Positions 53,653 to 64,000 of a stretch of 64,000 bases of DNA are shown here, piece by piece. Under the pieces are notes generated by a model. The model ran no database searches. It saw nothing but the letters and a program-made list of their open reading frames with translations, and was not told the origin of the DNA. The position numbers and the translations under genes were made by a program. Source of the DNA: Paraspadella gotoi (Eukaryota; Chaetognatha); assembly GCA_051294375.1 (NCBI GenBank), contig CM119269.1, forward strand, positions 13,548,790 to 13,612,789, given 5' to 3'. Each line of letters opens with the position of its first letter. Position 1 is the first letter of the stretch.

Positions 53653-54855
53653 AGAACAAAAATCTTTACTCAAATTTACTATCTAATTTGACAAGTACAT
53701 AACTGGATACAATTCATCCAGGCATTTGAATCTTATTAATTCTGAGGCGTCTATGGGGGATTTTCAGCGAATCAGTTGCAATGATTATCATTTCGTTTTT
53801 AAAAGTAACTGTTGTTTACGTATAGATTGATTAAATGTAGGTAAAAAACATAATGTAACTGAATGACTCTTAGTTCATATAAAATAATAATTTAATTTCT
53901 TCATCTCAGAGGCATATTGTAGCAGTTGAGATTATTTACTATATTCGGTTTTCTTACAAGTTTGTTATTATTGTTTTGGAAAAAATAAAACTGCGTCTAA
54001 ATCCAAATACGTCCAAATCATGATTTCGTTCAAAACATATTTCATCTTGCATACTTTTATTGTAAAATATAATCACCGTCACGTGTTCAAAATAAAAAGT
54101 GCCTCGTTCCAAATATACAGAGATTGTTGCCAATTCCGCTTCGCATAGTATGAATCTCATTTGCTTCCCGCAAATGTAAACACATCGCGTCGCACGCCAA
54201 ACTGCAGGAACAGGAAACCGTCATCTCGATTCATCTCATGACTCTTTTGTCGAAATTGTGTATTTTTTTTTTTTTTTTTGGCGACGCTGTTCCGGTCGCC
54301 GCTGCTCAAGTCGCGTGCCGCTCGATTTGTGGACGATTTGTGGGGGACTTGTGGGGGGTCAATGGACTCGAGATAAGAACCGAGAAGGAGATAGAAAAGT
54401 CTAGAAAAAAAAAACCACATCGAATCCTTTAATCCTCGCCCCCCCCCATCCCCCCTCCCCCGTATCCCGCCCACACACAAAAGAGGAAATCGCGAATGAC
54501 AGAAACCACAATAAATGTTTTCGTTTTTTGGCTCCTGATGTAAAATCAGTCGATTTCTTCAAAGAATAAACACAAATATGAGAAGGAATTACTGTTTATC
54601 TAGTGAATAAAAGTTACATTAAGAAAAACAAAGAGAAAAGAGAAAAATTAAATCTTCCGTCGCGAAAATCGGTGGCAAAAAAAAAAAGAGCGAATTTAAT
54701 ATCTAAACAAAAGGCTAATCGTCGAACACAAAGTTTTAACATTCAAATATTTACAATCAAATTATTTTTCTTTTTAAATGTAACAATTTAAATTCATTAT
54801 CAGTCGACCCACGATTCCTTTTAATTGACTAAACTTCAAAGGAGAGAGGAAAAGG

Positions 54856-55213
54856 TAGTTGACCAAGTTGACCAAGTTGACCAAGTTGACCAAGTTGACC
54901 AAGTTGACCAAGTTGACCAAGTTGACGCAAGTTGACCCAAGTTGACCAAGTTGACCAAGTTGACCAAGTTGACCAAGTTGACCCAAGTTGACCAAGTTGA
55001 CCAAGTTGACCAAGTTGACCAAGTTGACCAAGTTGACCAAGTTGAGCAAGTTGACCAAGTTGACCAAGTGTGACCAAGTTGACCAAGTTGACCAAGTTGA
55101 CCAAGTTGACCAAGTTGACCAAGTTGACCAAGTTGACCAAGTTGACCAAGTTGACCAAGTTGACCAAGTTGACCCAAGTTGACCAAGTTGACCAATGTGA
55201 CTCAAGTTGACCA
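54856..55213. repeat. 9-bp tandem array (TTGACCAAG)n, about 40 copies
   Basis: Highly regular TTGACCAAG units with a few single-base variants (GCAAG, CCCAAG, AGCAAG, GTGTGACC). The period is a multiple of three and five of the six frames have no stop; the minus frames read LVN, LGQ or WST repeats. It begins about 110 bases beyond the GSAP stop codon on the minus strand, so it may lie in that gene's 3' UTR. No start context or flanking coding sequence supports a protein. Confidence 0.95.
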
Positions 55214-55321
55214 TGCCTGGCTCACCCAATGCTCAAGAAACGGAGCGGAAATTCCTCTTCAATCTTTCGCCCATTATTCCCCCCGTCGTTCGTCGTCGTC
55301 GTCGTCGTCCCTCCACCTTCT

Positions 55322-56660
55322 TTAATCTCCCTCCACCACTAAGCCCAAAATCTCCGCCACTCTCCTCCTCCTCCTCCTCTCCCTCTCTCTCTTTCTCCTC
55401 TCCCTCTCCATCTTTTTTCTCGGCAATAAATCCTCGTACTCTTCCTCTTCTTCTTCCTCCTCCTCGTCCTCGATCGATCCGTCCGCGACCTTCAACGCCC
55501 TCTTCGCTTCCTCCGTCGAAAACTCCGCCACGAGGCTTCGGACGACCTTGACGTCCGCCGGAGCGAGGTGCCGACGCTGCCGGGGCGTCGCCGACTCCGC
55601 CGCCGACGCTGACGAGCCGTTGGAGGCCGGGGTCGGATCCTCTTCCGCGGGAGGAGGGAAGAAGTCGGATCTGAGCTGAAGAGCGAGTCGAGGGGAGACG
55701 CCGCGGACGACGCCGTTGACGAGATACTGCGGGGTGGGTTTGGGAGAAGGGGAAGTGACAAGAGGAAAGGGTGAGGGAAGAATGACAGTAGGAATAACGA
55801 GGTAAGTTAGTGGAATAGAAAAGAAGAAGTCGAATGTGTGACCAACTCACCGTGTGAAAGACTCTGAGGTGAAGACACTGAAAGGCGCAGAAGCCGAAAA
55901 GGTCGAAGGTTCCTTGAGGCAGAGGAAGGCAGAGCTCCTCCGCCAGAATCAGGAGATGCTCGAGACAGTTGAAGCGGAAGTCGTCCAAGTCCGTCGCCCG
56001 ATGCTTCAAGTTTAAATCTTGAAGGTCGCGCTGTTGATGTAGTGAGAGAGGGATGTTTTGATGTAATGAGAGAGATTTAAGAGATTTCTTTTTCGCAGCT
56101 GCACCTCACCTCTCCGTCGTTAGCGGTGACTTTCCACAACAGCTGCATAACCCTCCTGCATTGTAGCAACTGCAGCTTGGAATAATCGAGAACGTGTGAC
56201 CAAATTTTAGCTCGATCTTCGTTGGAAGAGCATCTCTTGACGAGGTGATTGACCATCTGCGACCGCATTCTGGCCACCTATAGAAAATTGGTTGGTTTCA
56301 AATGGCTACAACAGCAAGTCGTGGGCGACAGACCGACCGACCTTTGACTCTTGCTCTTCCTCCATTCTGTCGCGAGATAGAAAGTGAAGATCGGGAAGAG
56401 ACGGACCATCGATGCTTTCGCAACATGCATCGACTTGACTAGAGTCGAGTTTACCGGAGTCGAGTTTACCAATGACAGTCGAGTAACCCGGCGACTTGAC
56501 CGTCGAACGGGACCGCAGTGGAAAATAGGAGAAGAAGCCTGGAGGGAAGGAATTTAAGGCGAAAAACGGAGAAAAAATATTTGATATTAAATAAATAAAT
56601 AAATTAATAATAATAATAATTAATAATAATAATAATAATAATAANNNNNNNNNNNNNNNN

Positions 56661-56696
<36 letters not shown>

Positions 56697-59600
56697 TGTA
56701 GTGGGTACGATAGGAATATTTAACTTCTTTTTTTTTCCTTTATTTTTGCTCTCTCCGGATTTGTTTGTTAATATGACAACAACAAAAATTATTAATAAAT
56801 ATCTACACATCGACCAGTTGCTTTAGGATTAGTTTAAACTACCTTTTTCCTGGAAGGTCAATTACGCAATGACGTGACAATCGAATAGTTCATAAAGCAC
56901 AACAAAAAAATCCCCGGCATGCAATTCCCGGCAATCCCCGGCAAGAACATGCAATTCCCAGCAATGTCCGGCAGGAACATGCAATTCCCGGCAATCCCCG
57001 GCAAGAACATGCAATCGCGACAATGACCTCCGCTCGGCATTGATTCCACCGAAGCAGTTCGAATCCCGGCCGTGCGTCCGACGGGCGACACGAGCGACGC
57101 CCGCGTATCCCCGACGACACCTCCTCTACCCGGAGATCCCACCGCGACGTCGCCGGCGACGTATTCCCAATTGTCCAAGAGCGCCGTGGAATCCGGACCG
57201 GCGCCGAGTGATCGAGGATCGAATGGCGCCGGACGAACGCGAAGAACGTTTGACTGTGAGAGAGAAAATTGGCAATTAGGTTATATAGTTATTATATGTT
57301 GTTGTATTAGGTTGCTCATCTATGTTTAGTCGTTTTTTATCTGTAAAAATATATTGTATTTTAAAAACAAAATATTTTTTTGGCAGTTTGTTTTTTCTTT
57401 AGAATTATTTTAATCTTTAATCAATATTTAATTGAAAAATGCTAGTCTCAGATTGTCTTATGAATTATAACATATAAATATATATATATTGATAGTACCA
57501 ATTTCATATGAAGTTGTTCTTTAGCTTTAAGTACTAATCGAACGTTTTGTTATCGTAGTTCATCATTTAATTGTTATTTGTCACGCTCATCATTCCGACC
57601 TTTAATCTCGTCCAAAATTCCCCATTGTCGACCGACGCCTCTGCAGCCGCCGCAGCCGCCGTTCCCGTCATCGCCGACGGTCCCGGCGGAAAACTCCGGC
57701 CCAAACGCCGCCGGAGCCTCTGGGTCGCCGCAGCCGCAAGAAAAACAACAGAAGGGGGCGTGACTTTTACGGCTGCGTCGACACGTTGAGCGCGGAACCT
57801 CTTGGTCACGTCGCGGTCGGTGGTGCCGCTTCTGTTTTTGTGTGTTTTAAAGTGAGAAAAAGTGTGATAAATTGTAAAGTACAATTTAGCTCACAAACCT
57901 CTTGAGAGCGGGATTCTCCATCTGACAGTCTCCCCTGGAACTGGTGGAGGGAAAGGCCCCCCTGAGATGCCCGTCCACTAACTTCGTCATCTCCACGAAA
58001 GATTTGGTCATCACGAATTCCGCAATGAAGTCGGCGGCCACGTGACTCGCCTTCTGCTCCGCCAACGCCCGAAGCAACGCCTTAATATAGTCGAAGTTAT
58101 ATATAGATATATAGAAACAAAGACAAAAAGTTCTGTAATTTAAACAACGTTGAAGTGTAAAAATGTATGATTGTCTTTGAAATTGGATATTGAGGTTGCA
58201 ATTATAAAAAAAAATCTATTTTCTTCCTTCTTTTCAAAAATGTTTACCTTCTAGTAAAATAGACAAGAAATCGATAAATTATTGTACTATGATGATGTTG
58301 AAATTTTAGAAAATTATTTTTAACTTTCGGCTCACTTATCATCAAATAGCGACCTATGGCTATGCGTGTAATAACTGTAATATGTTGTACATACTGCACG
58401 TCCTCCGCATATTTCTCACCTCCATGATAAAATCATCCCGGTTGACGGCGGCGAGATGAACGATCGCCCTGACAACCCTTCCCCTTCGACCGGCGTGAGC
58501 CTCTATCGGGGGTCTAGTGTAGTGGACGAGTCGTTGGGGATCGAGGGAAACTACGAACGCGACGGAGGAAACCAGATCCAAGATGGCGCAACAGCTGGCA
58601 CGCTAAACAAGAGCAAAATACCTTTAACAATTTTAGCCAATTCAGAACTTTAAAATATTATATAAAATCATATTGTTTGGGCAATGTTTTGTCCTAAGTC
58701 AGAGTAGAGAAAGCTTATTTAATGAATGAATGAATCATTGTAAGAGAGCTAAATGGTCCTAAAATAACAGTATATTTAGCTTAATTTAAGACTAGTCAAT
58801 GTCAAATGAGATTGATGAACTCAATCACATTCTTGGTTCCTTCCTCATATCATTTTATATTGGTTTTACCAGTTTTATAATTGTAGTAACTAGAAAAAAC
58901 TTAAATACCAGAGTTAACAATAAACCATCGTAATAAAGAATCAGAACCAAAATCTTCAATACGTTATTAAAATCCGACGATATGCAAATGAGATTATAAG
59001 ACTTAATTTTATTTGGGGGAAAATTTCTCAAAAATTGCAGTCGCACTTTTTTCTCAAGTTTAACCGTTTCCTTAGCGACTAAACGCCAACAACGTTTTCT
59101 ACCTCGCCGCAAATAGGAAAAGATCCCAAGTGAAAAGCGGCGCTGGAAGCAGCGGCGACTGGCGACCTCTTGGAAACGGGCGACGTGTCGCCTCTGGATG
59201 GATTCTTGGCGGAAGCCGTGTCTTCAGTGGAAGCGTCGCTAACGGTGTCGCCGCCGCCTCCGCTTGCGCAGCCGCTACCGCCGCCGCCGCTGCTGCCGCC
59301 ATTTTCATCTTCTGGATAGAGAAAAGCTTCGCCGACTGGGGAGTCGTTGTCTTCGGCGTCGTGGGAATAGAAAGAGTACCTGTTCGAACGATGGTAAGTT
59401 AAAAAAAATGTTTTCGACCTTACCAAACTCGAAACTTACCTCAAGGTAGGCAGTCCGCGTCTTCTAATTGGAAATCCGACTCCCAATTCAAAGGCTTTCG
59501 TGGATCGGTGAATTGTCGAGTCGTTGTTGTTGTTGTTATCCTCGTCGTCGTCGTCTTCGTCGTCGGGCGCCTCGAATCCGTGGGACATTCTCACGTGATT

Positions 59601-61240
59601 TGAAGTCGGATCATCTTCGGGTCTTAAAAGGGAAATATTTTAAAACTTTAGATGTTAACCAATCTATTGAAAACGTTTAATACCATGAATGAAAAAACAC
59701 TGGCGAACTTAGCTTTAATTTTTTTTTATTAAAGTAACGAAAAATGGTATGAAAGTTACCGCGCCAGTTTTTCTTTTCATAAAATTGGTAAAACCAACAT
59801 GAAAATTATTCAGTAATTCTATAAACAAGCTATCTTGCCCCCGAATTTGGTCAGGATACGGTGGGTTAACATATAACAATAAGAAATAAGCATTTTTACC
59901 TCAAAATGTTAAGTAAATGAAAAGCGAGGCCGGGATAAAACACAAGCAGGTGAGAATCGAGACGCCGAAACGCGAGACGAATTTCTTGTCCAGGCCGAAA
60001 ATGCTGCTGTTGCTGCGTGCCCTGCAGCAGCGGAACCGCGCATCTCAGCATCAAATTGTGGTGCAACGCCATTACGGAATATCCGACGCAACTTTGACTA
60101 ATCGAGAACAGACAGGAAATAATTAATTATGTGGAACGAATCGTGGCAATATTAATAGTAAAATTGCTAGACTGAGATGTCGAGTTTAGTTAATCGTTGA
60201 CCGACCCTGGGGTTTCCATATTAACTATTAACGGTTAATAACGATAACCAATTCGAATGCATACGTGATTGCCGTCGATGGTGTCGTCGACGCCCCGGAT
60301 TCGCTCAACGTCGCAGGCGCCACCTTATCATTCTCGTCCACTCGTTGAAGGCAGAAACAGAGGGCGCCGACGGAGTCGTGTCTCACCACGGCCGCGTTGA
60401 CGCACCTGTCGCCCACGATCGGCGTCATGGGCGTCAAGTGGGCGTAGTCGCGTCGCGATCCTGGTGTGGAAATGTGAAAAATTTACAACCAACAGGAATC
60501 CAGGTTAGCTTTCAAAGCGACCTTTATTTTTAGTTTTGGATAATTTTGCTTAATTTTTATCTGGTGATTAAAACTAATTAGAACCCAGTGTATTTAATGC
60601 GGATAATTACCTTCATTGGGTTCGAATCTCCATGGCAACGGAGCCTCCAGCGTCATCGCGAATCTGGCAGAATTAGAGAATTTAAAGGCGAAAAGAGAAG
60701 AGGAGGGGGAGGAGGAGGAGGAGGAACAACGACGAGTTTTGCAGGAAGACGACGAAGAAGTTGTCGATGAGTTCGTCGAAGCAGAGGCGTCCTCTCCGGC
60801 GGACGTAGAGGGCGCGTCTGAAACTCCGGAAACGACCACGAAAAGTTCCTAGAGACGAAAGCGAAAGAACGAATCAAACTCATTTAACTTCGACGATGGA
60901 ACAAGACAGAATACAACTGAAAATACCGTAAACATCAATCTTATTCGAAGTCCATCAAAATACTGTAATATGCAAATGATATTTAAGAACGCAATCCTAT
61001 TTGATGTTCAGAAGAAGTATGGTTATATATTGGTTATATTGTATTTTTTTAATTGATTGATTGCCTGCGTTTCGGCGTCCCATTGAAGCCACTGAAAGCC
61101 TTTGACTACTTGCATCGACTCGATTGCCTCGACCATGAGACCGCATCCTTGACGGCGACCCAACGGCAGACAGTAGAGGCCAACGGAATATTGGTGATGG
61201 AAAAAGAGAAGCCAGAGTCGCCGGTCTCGATCGCTGCGAT

Positions 61241-61280
<40 letters not shown>

Positions 61281-62959
61281 CGACGGCGACGACGACGACG
61301 ACGGGTAAAGAAACTGGAGTCGTTGAAAGTGTGATGATTCAACGTTGAGATCGAAGACAGAACGGGAACCTAATTAATATGCATACTATTATTACAATAC
61401 TATATTAAAATATGATAAAATCTGATGTAAGATTGTAAGTATACGTATATTCCGCCAAATCAAGGATCAACAATTCAAGATATATGCTTAATATATATTA
61501 AAAATTAAATCGCTTTTAGTGATGTACATAATTAGTTAATTACCCTATTTGTAACAAAAAGGTCCGTTTTGGTTTTTAAAGATTACCTTCGACTTCGGCC
61601 AGGTAAGAGCGATAGGTAAGTTTTCTTTTCCTCTTCGATCCCTCTTCTTTCGTCTTAGAATTGAGGACCGTGATTCCGACCCAAGATCTCGAATCGTCGA
61701 CGGTGCAGCCGAGGAGTCGAAGGGGCGATCGCCAGTTTAACAGCACACGGTTTCTCTCGGTTGAATTGTTTCTCTGGGTGAAATTGAAGTCGGATAATAT
61801 CACTATTCGTTGGATAAGACTGTTACTACCGTCGGCACAGTAATGGCGCACTCAGCTAAGGCTACATCTCCTAACCTTATGGTCCCACATTCTAGCCCTG
61901 GTCGGAACGGTCCTTGCAAAATATTGCCGATTAAACCACTGCACGATGTTGTATTTTGAAAAAAGACTATCTGGTTAACGACCTGCTCTTTCTTCTGTTC
62001 GCCTATCTGGTATACCGGTAGTAAGCCTGTTATCTTTTCTCTCCACACAAGAGAAGCGACTCTCAATCGTTTGGGTGACTTCAATATATCGATAAAATGT
62101 CGTTGCAGGGTGAACGACACTTACCACTGGCTTGGTCTAAAATTGGGAAACGAACCCATCATCCACCGACGGTTATTGGTGAGGCTAGCAACTCAGTCAT
62201 TACGGCGGAAATAAGACGATGTAGGTGAAGCGTAAAAGGCGGCTCAACTTTGATTCAAATATTCCCGCCGCAGACGGATTTAAATTAAAACCTTTCGCAC
62301 GTGATATTTCTTGAGCTTTATCTTGTCGAAAAAGTAACACTTTCAATGTTTTTTTTCTGCTTTTTTGCTTTTAATTTTTGAAAGTTTCTTCGCGTGTTTA
62401 ACAAACATAAATTGTAACCGAACAAAGCCAGGATTCCCGCGCCGCCCGTACGAATAATAAATATTAAATTATTAATTAATGATAGATACATAATTAATAT
62501 TTTAATATATCGAACGCCTACCGCCGTCTCGTGAACTCCGACGATTGTCACTCTTTGTTCGTCGGCGTCGAAATCGTCCCAAGCGAACAAAATGGCTCCA
62601 TCTCTCTCCCAACCCAAGAGACGAACGCGGATTCTCGAATCTTGTTTCTTTCTCCGTTCTTTAGATCGTTCGCTCCTCGATTCGTTCCGTTCTTTCGATC
62701 GTTCTTTCCGTTCAACGTGACGCCGCTTCGTTCCATCCTCACGTTTTAAGGAGTCAATCGCTTCATTCGTTCCTTTCATCCCGTCCAGCGGATCTTCCAG
62801 ACCCTCGACTCCGCCGAGAACTTCCAGACCCTCGCGACGCTCTCTCGAAGCGCCATCTCTCCGACGCCTGTCGACGAAACCGTTCGAGCGTCGCCAACGA
62901 AGAATGAAAGGGAGAACGTGATCGTCGACTTTGAAGACGGGCTTGAAGGCGAGACTCAT
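55322..62959 (-). CDS. GSAP: Gamma-secretase activating protein homologue (16 exons)
   Basis: Homologue of GSAP (PION), which in vertebrates modulates gamma-secretase cleavage of APP. Exons (minus): 62959-62522, about 61805-61587, 61225-61065, 60848-60611, 60460-60265, 60097-59900, 59622-59440, 59379-59103, 58602-58420, 58080-57899, 57831-57600, 57253-57028, 56538-56342, 56277-56110, 56030-55851, 55726-55322. Phases agree from exon 2 to the stop; exon 1-2 is unresolved. Matches to human GSAP by eye: start MSLAFKPVFKVDDHVLPFIL; ERDGAILFAWDD; AIESMQVVKGFQWLQWD; DSVGALCFCLQRV; VFYPGLAFHLLNI; FIAEFVMTKSF; MVNHLVKRCSSNEDRAKIW; and FNCLEHLLILAEELCLPLPQ with FGFCAFQCLHLRVFH in the C-terminal region. 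About 1,220 residues against 854 in human, the excess mostly charged or homopolymeric inserts. The last exon ends in an acidic/Arg-rich tail. The intron after exon 3 uses a GC donor. Confidence 0.9.
56612..56698. repeat. (AAT)n array with a 16-N gap
   Basis: AAT triplets interrupted by N at 56,645-56,660, in the GSAP intron upstream of the exon at 56,538. Confidence 0.93.
56916..57016. repeat. 30-bp intronic minisatellite
   Basis: Three-plus copies of CATGCAATTCCCGGCAATCC followed by CCGGCAAGAA, with small variants, beginning close to the donor of the GSAP exon ending at 57,028. Confidence 0.85.
61242..61302. repeat. (GAC)n array upstream of a GSAP acceptor
   Basis: GAC triplets with a few GGC changes. 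On the coding strand this is (GTC)n and supplies the pyrimidine-containing tract in front of exon 3. Confidence 0.9.
61803..62120 (-). other. Open frame in GSAP intron 1, unidentified
   Basis: About 105 codons without stop on the minus strand, ending directly at the acceptor region of GSAP exon 2 (…VTVLSNE then stop). The composition looks protein-like (ITGLLPVYQIGEQKKE, RLGDVALAECAITVPTVV). It is out of frame with exon 2. Could be an insertion, an alternative exon or chance. Confidence 0.2.
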
Positions 62960-63507
62960 TTTCGGTCAAATAATGTTTTACGTTTTTTAAAGAGTATATA
63001 AATAAAGTAAATAAATTTCGGGAATTTTTTTGAAATTTTAGCATTCAACTTATTCAAAAGTTTTGTTCGAATTTCTTCTTTTAACTATCACTGCTTATCA
63101 GTGCTTACGCAATCAAACGTAATTAGCCTTATCTGATCAGATAACAGGATTAACACTTTTTATATTTTAACTGTTCCGTTATCGAGTCGATAACGACGGT
63201 TCACGATTACAGTCGTTAAATCAAGTAAACTTCTTTGGCAAAAATCTCTAAGAAGTAGCACGATTTTTTCTCAATTTCAATTTGGAATTTAATATAGAAA
63301 AAAAAATCAATTTTACGTACAAGGAATAAAAATACCGACATCAGGGCCTTGAGCGTTATGAGATAAAAAAAACAAGATAAGAAATACTATAAAAAAATTT
63401 CAAATATTTTTTTTGTAATCTTTCGCGTTTGAAAATATAAATTAATGCTTTCACAATGAACCCTATATAAACTTACTGAAACCGGCTTTATTTTTCTAAA
63501 AGAACCT

Positions 63508-64000
63508 TTATTGGCAGGGACTGATCAAGAATTTAACTTTGCTTTCAGAGTTGGCAAAGATTTCGTCGTTCTCTTCAACTTGGGCGAAGTGACCATTTGT
63601 CCTGAAATAATCGAAAGCAAACCTGATAATTTTTTTTTAATAAAATCACCGATTATTGTATATATCTTAATTAAGTTTGTTAAATAAAAGTTATCACAAG
63701 CTCCATTATCAAAACGAAAGACATTCCAATCAGAGACTGCTCACATTTGAGGCATGCTTGCATCGTTAAAGTCCGACTGAACGGCGACTGCACTCCAACG
63801 CGGGGTGGGCGCTCTGCTGGACACGAAAGCTCCGAGCCGTTGACGAAGCGGCTCGCGATCTCAAAAAGTGGGGAATTGTAAGTTTAAAATTAACTTTGAC
63901 GATTTATTCAATTGTATTTATTCCTTCTGCAACTTTTTTTTTTGCGGTTTCGAGAGTTCCCTTACCATGAAGATTATTTTCGAGTTTGCCGTCTAAGCCA
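63508..64000 (-). CDS. 3' end of an unidentified gene (partial)
   Basis: Three phase-compatible exons on the minus strand: 64,000-63,966 (cut by the window edge), 63,859-63,745 and 63,601-63,508, with GT-AG introns. The joined tail includes GLDGKLENNLH, REPLRQRLGAFVSSRAPTPR, WSAVAVQSDFNDASMPQM and NGHFAQVEENDEIFANSESK, ending in FLISPCQ. The TAA stop (63,508-63,510) overlaps an AATAAA motif, and a second AATAAA lies about 20 bases further. Tandem with GSAP in the same orientation, with the GSAP start 550 bases downstream. I do not recognise the protein. Confidence 0.5.

Noticed and set aside
54856-55213. CRISPR-like array
   Set aside because: Contiguous 9-bp units with no spacers, in an animal genome.
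54774-55229. Repeat protein of LVN, LGQ or WST units
   Set aside because: Simply the 9-bp array read in frame. Single-base indels change the frame along the array and no unique coding sequence flanks it.
57050-57070. GTTCGAATCCC resembling a tRNA B box
   Set aside because: It lies inside a GSAP coding exon, has no A box at the right distance and no cloverleaf. The similar GGTTCGAATCTCC at 60,619-60,631 is also inside a GSAP exon.

Overview
This is a fragment of an animal (metazoan) nuclear genome, probably a marine invertebrate; I cannot name the species. The reasons are: genes split by many short introns with GT-AG borders, four metazoan gene families (SLC22 transporter, XK-related scramblase, CDK5 activator p35/p39, gamma-secretase activating protein), CpG-rich exons in AT-rich introns and spacers, a tRNA-derived SINE, and a very high load of GA/CT, GAC/GAT, AAT and AAAT microsatellites. 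There are no operons and nothing bacterial or viral that I can support.

Layout: 1-13.8 kb is almost gene-free and repeat-filled. It contains a large imperfect inverted repeat (about 5.25-8.45 kb against 8.48-11.99 kb) whose centre is a 25-N gap. 13.8-19.1 kb holds two direct, noisy copies of one 2.6 kb block; the second copy is the genuine 3' end of an SLC22 organic-ion transporter gene (minus strand, 18,235-24,738, 13 exons in matching phases). 28.1-29.7 kb has an XK-related membrane protein gene (minus strand). 32.8-36.1 kb has a plus-strand, five-exon gene model of unknown family with a signal-like N-terminus, Ser/Pro repeats and scattered cysteines. 39.4-44.4 kb is a clear CDK5 activator gene (minus strand, 7 exons). 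44.4-54.8 kb is a gene-poor, microsatellite-rich stretch. 54.85-55.2 kb is a 9-bp tandem array just 3' of a GSAP homologue (minus strand, 55,322-62,959, 16 exons). At the right edge are the last exons of an unidentified minus-strand gene.

The genes share no obvious pathway; the clearest functional theme is neuronal or membrane biology (CDK5 activator and GSAP lie 11 kb apart on the same strand). Exon phases were worked out by hand and fit throughout SLC22, almost throughout GSAP and, apart from two 1-nt indels, throughout CDK5R. The few breaks (CDK5R exons 1 and 6, XKR exon 1, GSAP exon 1-2 junction), the repeated 25-N gaps and the unmerged copies beside them point to residual assembly error, probably gap-filling with noisy long reads. 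That is an inference.
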